From Betaproteobacteria bacterium UBA5216 (GTDB taxonomy: Bacteria; Pseudomonadota; Gammaproteobacteria; Burkholderiales; SG8-41): 64,000 nt of DNA. Position numbers and translations under genes: made by a program. Within the stretch, counting starts at the first letter, position 1, and each line of letters opens with the position of its first letter. Below the pieces are notes generated by a model that had not been told where the DNA came from, searched no databases, and worked only from the letters and a program-made list of their open reading frames with translations. Below are positions 43,947-51,795 of this stretch, piece by piece. The stretch lies in contig DHVE01000125.1 of the NCBI GenBank assembly GCA_002412495.1, positions 79,192 through 143,191 of the forward strand. Reading direction: 5' to 3'.

Positions 43947-46489
43947 ACGCCCCACGCAGCGCAAGGGACGCCGCCGCGCCCGCTACCGGTATAGGCGCCG
44001 CCGGACTGACTGGTGCCGAGGCGCAACGCCGGCTGTATACCGATGGGCCGAACACGCTGCCCGCGGCGCGCCCGCGCAACACGCTGGCCATTGCCCTTGA
44101 GGTGGTGCGCGAGCCGATGTTTTTATTGCTCGCGGGCGGCGCCGGTATTTACTTGCTGCTGGGCGATTTGCGTGAAGCGCTGGTGTTGGGCGCGTCGGTC
44201 ATCGTGGTGGTGACGATTACGGTGACACAGGAGCGCAAGAGTGAACGCGCGTTGGAGGCGTTGCGCGATCTTTCCAGTCCGCGCGCGCAGGTGATTCGCG
44301 ATGGCACGCCGCAACGCATCGCCGGTGCGCAGGTGGTGCGCGGCGACCTGCTGATTTTGTCCGAGGGTGACCGCGTGCCAGCGGACGCGGAACTGCGCTG
44401 GGCTGCCGGGTTGCTGGTGGATGAATCGTTGCTCACCGGGGAATCGATGCCGCTGGAGAAAAGCGTGTCGGTGGACGGCGCGCCGGGCGGGCGAGTGTTT
44501 TCCGGCACGCTGGTCATCAAGGGGCAGGGACGCGCGGAAGTCACCGCCACCGGTAGTCATACGCAAATGGGGCGCATCGGCGTGTCACTGGCAACGATTG
44601 AGCAGGGCAAGACCACCTTGCAGATCGAGACTGGCCGCGTGGTACGCCTGATTGCCGCCATCGCGGTGGTGATGTCCATCGTGCTCGCGGTGACCTACGC
44701 CGTGCTGCGCCACGACTGGCTGGCCGGAGTTCTTGCGGGGCTCACGCTCGCAATGGCGATACTGCCGGAGGAATTTCCGCTGGTGCTGACCGTGTTTCTC
44801 GCGTTGGGTGCGTGGCGCATTGGCCGCCGCGGCGTGTTGACGCGGCGTATTCCCGCGGTGGAAATGCTTGGCGCGACCACCGTGTTGTGCGTGGATAAGA
44901 CCGGCACTCTGACCGAGAACCGCATGAGCGTGGCCGAGGTTTACCACCAAGGCATGTGGCGCAAACCGGACGGCGAAGCAGCGGCCTTGCTGGAAGCAGC
45001 GGCGCTGGCATGTGAACTCGATCCGTTTGATCCGATGGAGCGGGCCATCGTACAGGCCGCCATCGACTCCGCGCCGTCAGCGGCCCTTGTGCGGCGCGAA
45101 TGGCGATTGGAAGCAGACTATCCGTTGCATCCCGGCTTTCTTGCGATTTGTCATGGCTGGCGTTCGCTGCGTGGCGAGGGCGGGGCGAGCAGGGTGACCA
45201 TCAAGGGCGCGCCGGAGACTGTGCTGCCACTGTGTGCCCTGGACGCTGCCACTCGCGCGCAGGCCATGGCCGAGGTCAATCGTGCCTCAGGACGGGGCTT
45301 CCGGCTGCTGGCTGTCGCCGAAGCGCCATGGCAATCGCCCGACTGGTTGTCCGATCCTACGCAATATCCGTTTCGCTGGCTGGGATTTGTTGCGCTGGCC
45401 GATCCGCTGCGTGCATCGGCGCCGGCGGCGGTGGCGGAGTGCCGCCGGGCGGGTATACGCGTGGTGATGATTACCGGCGATCATCCCGCCACCGCGCTGG
45501 CGATTGCGCGGCAGGCCGGGATCGATACTGAGGGCGGCGCGCTGACCGGCGGGGACATCGCCGCGATGGACAATGCCAAGCTGGCAGCCGCGGTTAGACG
45601 CGTAAATCTCTTTGCACGCATCGCGCCGGAACAAAAACTGCGGCTCGTCATGGCCTACAAGACCGACGGCGAAGTGGTGGCCATGACTGGCGACGGCGTG
45701 AACGACGCGCCGGCGCTCAAAGCCGCGCATATCGGCGTGGCGATGGGCTTGCGCGGCACCGACGTAGCGCGCGAGTCATCGGCCCTGGTGCTGATCAATG
45801 ACGATTTCGGTCCGATTGTGGAGACGGTGCGATTGGGGCGCCGTATCTATCGGAACATCCGCAATGCCATGCGCTACATTATCTCAGTGCATGTGCCGAC
45901 GGTGGGTATGGCTTTTCTGCCACTGGCGTTTGGCTGGCCGCTGATCCTGTTTCCGGTGCATGTGGTGTTTCTCGAATTTATCATTGACCCGGCTTGCTCC
46001 ATCGTTTTCGAGGCGGAGTCGGGCAATACGGATTTGATGGCACAGCCGCCGCGCGATCCGGCACAGCCTTTGTTTGACGCGCGCACCGTTGGCGGCAGTC
46101 TGCTGGCGGGAGTGGCGGTGCTGATCTGCGTGTGCCTGGCCTTTGTATGGTCGCTGGCACAGGGACACAGTGATGGCGAATCGCGTGCACTTGCATTCAC
46201 CGCCATCGTGTTCGGCAATCTGGCTTTGATTTTCGCGAATCGCATGGACGGCATGCCGTTTGTCGCATCTCTGACGCAACCGAATCCCGCGCTCCGGTGG
46301 ATTGTGCTCGGCACCGTGGCAGCGCTGCTGGCTTCCCTGTACATCGCGCCAGTGGCGGCGATTTTCCGATTCGAGCCGCTGCCTGTGCAGGGCTTACTGT
46401 TTGCATTTGGCGCGGGCATCGGCGGCGTCGTTGCATCCGAGGCGGGGAAACGGCTGTGGAGCGCATGTCGTGCGCATGCGCCTGAGTGA
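43943..46489 (+). CDS. Cation-translocating P-type ATPase (type II, Ca2+-like)
   Basis: An 848-residue P-type ATPase. It has the N-terminal cation ATPase domain (GLTGAEAQRRLYTDGPNTLP), the actuator LLTGES, the phosphorylated Asp in CVDKTGTLTENRMS, and the hinge MTGDGVNDAPALKAA. The M4 site reads ILPEEFPLVL, where Ca2+ pumps usually have PEGLP, so the ion is uncertain. No heavy-metal-binding N-terminal domain is present. It is coupled by ATGA overlap to the acetyltransferase gene and shares its FNR-type promoter. Confidence 0.9.
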   Translation: MNAPRSARDAAAPATGIGAAGLTGAEAQRRLYTDGPNTLPAARPRNTLAIALEVVREPMFLLLAGGAGIYLLLGDLREALVLGASVIVVVTITVTQERKSERALEALRDLSSPRAQVIRDGTPQRIAGAQVVRGDLLILSEGDRVPADAELRWAAGLLVDESLLTGESMPLEKSVSVDGAPGGRVFSGTLVIKGQGRAEVTATGSHTQMGRIGVSLATIEQGKTTLQIETGRVVRLIAAIAVVMSIVLAVTYAVLRHDWLAGVLAGLTLAMAILPEEFPLVLTVFLALGAWRIGRRGVLTRRIPAVEMLGATTVLCVDKTGTLTENRMSVAEVYHQGMWRKPDGEAAALLEAAALACELDPFDPMERAIVQAAIDSAPSAALVRREWRLEADYPLHPGFLAICHGWRSLRGEGGASRVTIKGAPETVLPLCALDAATRAQAMAEVNRASGRGFRLLAVAEAPWQSPDWLSDPTQYPFRWLGFVALADPLRASAPAAVAECRRAGIRVVMITGDHPATALAIARQAGIDTEGGALTGGDIAAMDNAKLAAAVRRVNLFARIAPEQKLRLVMAYKTDGEVVAMTGDGVNDAPALKAAHIGVAMGLRGTDVARESSALVLINDDFGPIVETVRLGRRIYRNIRNAMRYIISVHVPTVGMAFLPLAFGWPLILFPVHVVFLEFIIDPACSIVFEAESGNTDLMAQPPRDPAQPLFDARTVGGSLLAGVAVLICVCLAFVWSLAQGHSDGESRALAFTAIVFGNLALIFANRMDGMPFVASLTQPNPALRWIVLGTVAALLASLYIAPVAAIFRFEPLPVQGLLFAFGAGIGGVVASEAGKRLWSACRAHAPE

Positions 46490-46496
46490 CGTTACT

Positions 46497-46510
46497 TTGA
46501 TCCATATCAA
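46497..46510 (+). promoter_or_regulatory. Perfect FNR/Anr-type box upstream of the electron-transfer operon
   Basis: TTGATCCATATCAA matches TTGAT-N4-ATCAA at all ten fixed positions. The centre at -41.5 gives a start at 46545, with TAGACT at 46533-46538 in the -10 place (TATTAG overlaps it at 46530-46535). The monoheme cytochrome ATG lies 77 bases after that start. The box begins eight bases after the stop of the P-type ATPase gene. Confidence 0.8.
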
Positions 46511-46621
46511 TGCACTGTCTCGTTCGTTTTATTAGACTGCAACCCAGCGGCGAACCAGTTTCAAGAGATTGTGCCGACGCTAGCGTACCGGTTGCCAGAT
46601 TTAGAAAAACGGAGAAAAATC

Positions 46622-46957
46622 ATGGGCTTAACGGGAAAGAAGGTCGTTGTGGCAGTAGTCGCGGGATGGGCGGGATGGGGCGTTGCCGCTGACGTTGATA
46701 ACAGCGCAGCAGAAGCACTGGTCAAGAAAAGCGGTTGTCTGACGTGTCACTCGGTGGCGCAAAAGAAAGATGCGCCGTCCTACAAAACAATTGCCGCGAA
46801 GTACAAAGGCAAGCCTGATGCCGAGGCGACGCTGGCCAAACATCTGACCACCAATCCGAAGGTCAAGGTGGACGGCAAGGAAGAGGAGCACGATTCACTC
46901 AAGACCAAGAACGAGGCCGAGGTCAGAAACGTCGTAAAGTGGGTCTTGTCGCGTTAG
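46622..46957 (+). CDS. Small periplasmic monoheme cytochrome c (MtoD-like position) without a Met ligand
   Basis: A 111-residue class I cytochrome c with a signal peptide cut near VAA (residue 23). The single heme site is CLTCH at residues 39-43. The mature protein contains no Met at all, so the usual sixth ligand is missing; His74 (AKHLTTN) and His90 (EEEHDSLK) are candidates. CGGAG precedes the ATG at 46622. It is the first gene of the electron-transfer operon and is a plausible periplasmic shuttle. The class fits MtoD, the monoheme cytochrome of the Sideroxydans mto cluster, by position only. Confidence 0.85.
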   Translation: MGLTGKKVVVAVVAGWAGWGVAADVDNSAAEALVKKSGCLTCHSVAQKKDAPSYKTIAAKYKGKPDAEATLAKHLTTNPKVKVDGKEEEHDSLKTKNEAEVRNVVKWVLSR

Positions 46958-46984
46958 CGCGTCGAAGCGCACCGGAGCATCAAC

Positions 46985-47590
46985 GTGATCACGAAATTCT
47001 GGCGTTGGTTCACGCAAGAATGTGAATACTGTTCGCGCGTACGGCTCGCGCTGGGGGTGGGGCTGGTCGTGCTGTTGTTCTCCGGCCTGATGATGGTGGT
47101 GGGCGCCACCGGGCTGGCATGGACCAATACGGAAAAATTCTGTATCGGTTGCCATGAGATGCGCGACAACGTCTACGCGGAGTACAAAGGCACCATCCAC
47201 GATACCAACCGTTCCGGCGTGCGCGCCGTGTGCGCGGATTGTCATGTGCCGCGCGAGCCGGGCCCCATGGTGAAGCGCAAGATCGAGGCGACTTTCGAAT
47301 TGTGGGGGCACTTCGTCACGGGCGTGATCAATACCAAGGAAAAATTCGAAGCACACCGCTACGACATGGCCAAGCGCGTGTGGACGCGCATGAAGGAAAC
47401 TGATTCGCTGGAATGCCGCAATTGCCACAAGGCGGAGTCGATGAGCGTTGCCTTGCAGTCGGAGCGCGCCAAGGCACGCCATGCCAAGGGGCAAAAAGAT
47501 GGCAAAACCTGCATAGATTGCCACTTCGGCATCGCACACAAGGAGCCGGACGGGCCGGGACCGCAGGATTTGCCGGTGAAGAAAAAATAG
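46985..47590 (+). CDS. NapC/NirT-family tetraheme quinol-linked cytochrome c (CymA-like)
   Basis: A 201-residue protein starting at GTG. One N-terminal membrane anchor (residues 21-45) is followed by four heme sites: CIGCH53, CADCH83, CRNCH144 and CIDCH176. Family features NTEKFCIGCHEM, VYAEYKGTIHDTNRSGVRA and CADCHVPREP mark the NapC/NrfH/CymA group, which exchanges electrons between the quinone pool and periplasmic cytochromes. It lies 27 bases after the monoheme gene and 47 bases before the decaheme gene, fitting the inner-membrane end of a trans-envelope chain. Confidence 0.94.
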   Translation: MITKFWRWFTQECEYCSRVRLALGVGLVVLLFSGLMMVVGATGLAWTNTEKFCIGCHEMRDNVYAEYKGTIHDTNRSGVRAVCADCHVPREPGPMVKRKIEATFELWGHFVTGVINTKEKFEAHRYDMAKRVWTRMKETDSLECRNCHKAESMSVALQSERAKARHAKGQKDGKTCIDCHFGIAHKEPDGPGPQDLPVKKK

Positions 47591-47637
47591 TTCGTCCGTC
47601 CGATATCGTCGTATCGCATCGCACAGGAGGCAGAACA

Positions 47638-48639
47638 ATGAAAAATCCTCAACACCCCGTGGCCCGGCTGCTGGATACGTTACTGATACAGATCGCCATC
47701 GTGATCGGTTCCACCGTGCTGTTGTCCGCGCAAGTTGCGGCACAACCGGCCGAGACCCCGGCCGGGGCGCGCAAGGATCTGGTGCTCAAGGGCGATGCGC
47801 AATGCACGCGCTGCCACGGCGCGGATGCAGAGTCGCCGGTGCTGGCTATCGGTAAAACGAAGCACGGTACCGTGGCTGACGGTCGCACACCGACCTGCAC
47901 CAGTTGCCACGGCGCCAGCGAAACGCACATTAACCGGCCGGCCGGCGCCAAGGAACGTCCGCGTCCCGACCGTGTGTTTGGCAAAAAATCCACAGTGGCC
48001 GCCGAGACTCAGAATCAGGCTTGTCTCGCTTGCCATCAGGGCGGCAAACGCATCCACTGGCAGGGCAGCACGCATGCCAGCCGCGACACCACATGCACCT
48101 CGTGCCATCAGGTGCATACCGCACACGACAAAGTGCGCGACAAGACCACGCAGCCCGAAGTGTGTTTTTCCTGCCACAAGGAGCAGCGCACGCAGATCGG
48201 CCGGCCGTCGCACCATCCGATCAAGGAAGGCAAGGTGACGTGCTCTGATTGCCACAATCCGCATGGGTCTGTCGGCCCGTCGCTGATGGTACGCGACAGC
48301 GTGAACGACACTTGTTACACCTGTCACATGGAGAAGCGCGGGCCATTTGTGCGCACGCATCAGCCAGTGCAGGAAAACTGCGCGATCTGTCACAATCCGC
48401 ATGGTACGACCACGCCGAATTTGCTGCGCTCACGTCCGCCGTTTCTGTGCCAGCAATGCCATGAGCCGACCCAGCATCGCGGGCAGGTATCGGTGATCCC
48501 GCCGTTGCCCGGCGGAGTGACACCCTTTAGTCAGCAGGGCGCCGGCACCATAGCGCGCGGCTGCCTCAATTGTCACACCAATATTCATGGCACCAACAAT
48601 CCGACGGATTTGTCGGGAGAGCGGACTTTCCGGCGGTAA
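47638..48639 (+). CDS. Decaheme c-type cytochrome, DmsE/MtrA/MtoA/PioA family
   Basis: A 333-residue periplasmic protein with a signal sequence ending near AQVAAQ. It has ten CXXCH sites, first Cys at residues 56, 87, 129, 153, 176, 202, 226, 248, 271 and 309. Spacing and motifs (CSDCHNPHG, CAICHNPHGT) are those of the MtrA family, in which ten hemes form a wire plugged into an MtrB-type barrel. AGGAGG precedes the ATG at 47638. There is no extra N-terminal domain as in PioA. The following porin gene makes the conduit pair complete. Confidence 0.95.
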   Translation: MKNPQHPVARLLDTLLIQIAIVIGSTVLLSAQVAAQPAETPAGARKDLVLKGDAQCTRCHGADAESPVLAIGKTKHGTVADGRTPTCTSCHGASETHINRPAGAKERPRPDRVFGKKSTVAAETQNQACLACHQGGKRIHWQGSTHASRDTTCTSCHQVHTAHDKVRDKTTQPEVCFSCHKEQRTQIGRPSHHPIKEGKVTCSDCHNPHGSVGPSLMVRDSVNDTCYTCHMEKRGPFVRTHQPVQENCAICHNPHGTTTPNLLRSRPPFLCQQCHEPTQHRGQVSVIPPLPGGVTPFSQQGAGTIARGCLNCHTNIHGTNNPTDLSGERTFRR

Positions 48640-48671
48640 TCGAAACCCAAGGAACCCCAAGGAGACCGATC

Positions 48672-50735
48672 ATGACAACGCGTATGGGCCTGCACGTCAA
48701 GCGCACGGCGGTTGCGACGGCAGTACTGGCTGTGCTTGCCAGCCTGGCGGTTCAGCCGGCGCGGGCAGCCGAGGACGACGATGACATAAAGCAACAGAGC
48801 AAGCCGGAAAGTTCGGTGGAGGCGGGTATAGGTTACGTCAATCAGGACAATCAGCGTTTCGGACAGTACAACGGATTGAAGGACAAAGGCGCGTATGGCT
48901 TGCTCGACGTGAATGTGGTGAACCGGGACGATGCCACGGGCACCTGGCTCAAGTTCAACGGGCGCAATTTGGGATTGGACAATCGCGAATTGCGTTTTGA
49001 ACATAACCGGCAAGGTGATTGGGGCTACTTTGTGGAATATGGCGAGACGCCGCGCTACAATCCGCTCACGGTCACCACGCGTTTGGCGGGCGCGGGCAGC
49101 AGCACCCAGACCGTGAATGGCGTAGCCACGCCGTACAGTCTTGAGATGAAGACTAAGCGCGACGCACTGTCGCTGGGTTTCGAGAAAATATTTACCGGTG
49201 GTTTCAGCGTGCAGGTGCGCTTCAAGAATGAAGAAAAAGATGGCGCTCGCATGTATGGCCAAGGCACCAGCAATACGATTAATTTTCTCACCGACCCGAT
49301 TGATCAGGTCACGCGCCAACTGGATGTGACGCTGGCCTACGCGGGCGAGCGCTTTCAGCTTTCGGGCGGCTATTACGGAACGAGTTTTGAAAGCAAGAAC
49401 AAGTTGCTGAATGTCGTGGGGGGGATTGCCGGCCCCCCTGCGCTGACGCCCATGGCTTTGCCGCCGGATAATCAATCACACCAGTTGCATTTGTCCGGCG
49501 GATACAATTTCACCTCGACCACGCGAGGCACCTTCAAGGCGGCCTATACCCACCAAACGCAGGACGATACGTTTATCGTACTGCCGACTTTGAGCGGGCG
49601 TACCAACCTGGGGGGCGTCATCGATACCAAGTTGTTGCAGGCGGGCATTACGTCACGGCCGCTGCCCAAGCTGTCGTTGCTGGCAAATATTCGCTATGAA
49701 GACCGACCGGACAAAACGCCGGTGGTGCTTTACAACACGCCTGCGGGCACCCAGAACGGCAATAACGAACCGCGCTCGATGCGCACGCTGAACGGCAAGG
49801 CGGAGGCCAGTTACGCGTTGCCCATGGGTTTTCGTCTGACCGGCGGTTTCGATTACGACCAGAGGAACCGCAATTTTTCGCCGGTGCGCGTGGTCAGCGC
49901 ACGTGAACAAACCGAAGAGAAATCCTGGCGCGCCGAACTTCGGCGCTCAATGTCCGACACGATCACGGGCGCGGTGTCTTATGTGCACAGCGACCGTGAC
50001 GGCTCGCCGTTTTTGACTACGCGGACGAACACCGGCACGTTCGGGCCAAATCTCATCGCACCCCCGCATTTGGCGGATCGCAAGCGCGATAAAGTGCGGT
50101 TGTCGGTGAATTGGGAGGCCGCCGATCAGTTGTCGTTGCAGTTCTTCGCTGACCACGCGAAAGACAGATACGAGCCGCGCACCGCGCTGGGCATGGGGCC
50201 AAGTACGGGCAAGGCGCAAAACTACTCGGTCGATGCCACCTACACGGTGTCGGCGGCGTTGCAGGCGACAGCCTGGTATTCGCGCAATGATGCGCGTTCC
50301 GATCAGGCCACTTGTGCAGTTACCGTCAATGCCACCACGGGCGCCATGACGTGCCCGACCAGTCAGGCGGCGAACCTGCGCAATGTGGGTGATTCGTTCG
50401 GACTGGGCCTGCGTGGCAAGCCAATGGATCGCCTCGAACTGGGTGCCGATCTCAGCTACTCTGATATCAATGATGAGTACCGTCAACGCGCATTGGCCGG
50501 GGCAGCCATTGCCTCATTGCCCGATGTTTCGACCAAACTCACGTCCCTGAAGGCGTTTGCCAAATACGCGATACAGAAGAATTCCGGCATACGTCTGCAG
50601 TACATTTACGACCGTGTCGATACCAATGACTGGACCTGGACGAATTTCACCTATTCGGATGGCACGCGTGTTTTCCAGAATCCCAACCAGAAGACGCATT
50701 TCATAGGGGTTTCCTACTATTACCGCTGGCAGTAA
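48672..50735 (+). CDS. MtrB/PioB-family outer-membrane porin partner of the decaheme cytochrome
   Basis: A 687-residue beta-barrel protein with a signal peptide ending near PARA (residue 32), an acidic N-terminal stretch (EDDDDIKQQ) and alternating amphipathic strands to an aromatic end (SYYYRWQ). Family blocks include SVEAGIGYVNQDNQRFGQYNG and NGRNLGLDNRELRFEHNRQG read as short strands. In MtrAB-type complexes this barrel holds the decaheme wire across the outer membrane. The N-terminal CXXC of Shewanella MtrB is absent. GGAGA precedes the ATG. Confidence 0.93.
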   Translation: MTTRMGLHVKRTAVATAVLAVLASLAVQPARAAEDDDDIKQQSKPESSVEAGIGYVNQDNQRFGQYNGLKDKGAYGLLDVNVVNRDDATGTWLKFNGRNLGLDNRELRFEHNRQGDWGYFVEYGETPRYNPLTVTTRLAGAGSSTQTVNGVATPYSLEMKTKRDALSLGFEKIFTGGFSVQVRFKNEEKDGARMYGQGTSNTINFLTDPIDQVTRQLDVTLAYAGERFQLSGGYYGTSFESKNKLLNVVGGIAGPPALTPMALPPDNQSHQLHLSGGYNFTSTTRGTFKAAYTHQTQDDTFIVLPTLSGRTNLGGVIDTKLLQAGITSRPLPKLSLLANIRYEDRPDKTPVVLYNTPAGTQNGNNEPRSMRTLNGKAEASYALPMGFRLTGGFDYDQRNRNFSPVRVVSAREQTEEKSWRAELRRSMSDTITGAVSYVHSDRDGSPFLTTRTNTGTFGPNLIAPPHLADRKRDKVRLSVNWEAADQLSLQFFADHAKDRYEPRTALGMGPSTGKAQNYSVDATYTVSAALQATAWYSRNDARSDQATCAVTVNATTGAMTCPTSQAANLRNVGDSFGLGLRGKPMDRLELGADLSYSDINDEYRQRALAGAAIASLPDVSTKLTSLKAFAKYAIQKNSGIRLQYIYDRVDTNDWTWTNFTYSDGTRVFQNPNQKTHFIGVSYYYRWQ

Positions 50736-50754
50736 CGTTCGCATGGAGAAAATC

Positions 50755-51687
50755 ATGAAGAACAATAAGTTCCATCGTGCATGGTTTGGGTTATTGATCG
50801 CCATTTTGCCGGCTGCCACGTTGCTGTCGATTTCATCCGGAGCGCTGGCGCAGGCCACCGGGCGCGGCGGCAAGGAAGTAGTGGAGGCAGTGTGCGCCCA
50901 ATGCCATGCCAAAGGCGAAAAAGGCGCGCCGAAAATCGGCGACAAACAGGCGTGGCTGACGCGCGCGGAATTGGGCTTGGGCGGGCTCACGCGGCACGCC
51001 GTGGAGGGCGTGCGTAAAATGCCGGCGCATGGCGGCGCTGCGAATCTGACGGATTTGGAAATCGGCCGCGCCATTACCTATATGGTGAATCAGTCAGGTG
51101 GCCAGTGGACGGAACCTGCGAGTGCACAGGAAATAGCCGCCCTGCGCACCGGCCAGCAGGTGGTGCAGACGCAATGCGGCAAGTGCCATCAGGCGGGTGC
51201 CGCGGGCGCGCCGCGCATCGGCGACCGCGAGGCGTGGATCCCCCGGCTGAAACGCGGGCTGGATCAGTTGGTGCGATCCGCGATCTCGGGGCATGCCGGC
51301 ATGCCGCCGCGCGGCGAAAAGGCGGATCTCACGGATGGCGAGCTTCGCAATGCCATTCTTTACATGTACAACCCCAATGCCTCGGCGCGGGTCGAAGCGA
51401 GCAGCGCGACGGTTTTGCCGGGCGGCGTTCTCACCGGGCAACAGGTGTTTCAGGCGCAGTGCCATAAATGCCATCAGGATGGCCTGCACGGCGCGCCGCG
51501 CGTCGGCGACCGGGATGCATGGGTGCCGAGGCTCAAGCAGGGCGTGGAGTATGCCGTGCGCAGTGCCATTCGAGGACACGGCGGCATGCCGCCGCGTGGC
51601 GACCGGGCCGATCTCACCGACGCCGAAATACGCAACGCCATTCTCTACATGTATAACCCTGGCGCCGGCAAAACCGGCGGCAAGTAA
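50755..51687 (+). CDS. Triheme cytochrome c built from three tandem c5-like domains
   Basis: A 310-residue periplasmic protein with a signal peptide ending near ALAQA (residue 34). Three class I domains each carry one heme: CAQCH47, CGKCH141 and CHKCH236, each with a Met ligand (M89, M183, M278) in a KMPAHGG or GMPPRGE/D motif. Domains 2 and 3 are strikingly alike (GAPR.GDR.AW.PRLK, LRNAILYMYNP), pointing to recent duplication. GGAG precedes the ATG at 50755. It is the last gene of the conduit operon and probably a multi-domain shuttle. Confidence 0.92.
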   Translation: MKNNKFHRAWFGLLIAILPAATLLSISSGALAQATGRGGKEVVEAVCAQCHAKGEKGAPKIGDKQAWLTRAELGLGGLTRHAVEGVRKMPAHGGAANLTDLEIGRAITYMVNQSGGQWTEPASAQEIAALRTGQQVVQTQCGKCHQAGAAGAPRIGDREAWIPRLKRGLDQLVRSAISGHAGMPPRGEKADLTDGELRNAILYMYNPNASARVEASSATVLPGGVLTGQQVFQAQCHKCHQDGLHGAPRVGDRDAWVPRLKQGVEYAVRSAIRGHGGMPPRGDRADLTDAEIRNAILYMYNPGAGKTGGK

Positions 51688-51714
51688 CCGCGCGTCCCGT
51701 CTGATTTGCCCGCT

Positions 51715-51738
51715 GTGGCGCCGGGCGTCCGGCGCCAC
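51715..51738 (+). terminator. GC-rich hairpin after the electron-transfer operon
   Basis: A perfect 10-base stem GTGGCGCCGG/CCGGCGCCAC with loop GCGT lies 28 bases after the triheme gene. No T-run follows, so it may stabilise the 3' end or aid Rho-dependent ending rather than act alone. Confidence 0.5.
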
Positions 51739-51795
51739 GGTTGTCGCTCACTGGAGGGGTACTGGATTAGACTCATGCCTTGACAGGGGGCAACG

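Noticed and set aside
48672..50735. Search for the N-terminal CXXC of Shewanella MtrB in the porin
   Set aside because: No such motif is present near the mature N-terminus, so it was not used as evidence.
46622..51687. Annotation of the cytochrome cluster as a DMSO respiration (dmsE/dmsF) system
   Set aside because: Decaheme and porin families overlap, but no dmsA/dmsB molybdoenzyme gene lies in the cluster and the NapC-type and small cytochromes fit an mto-like set better; not fully excluded.
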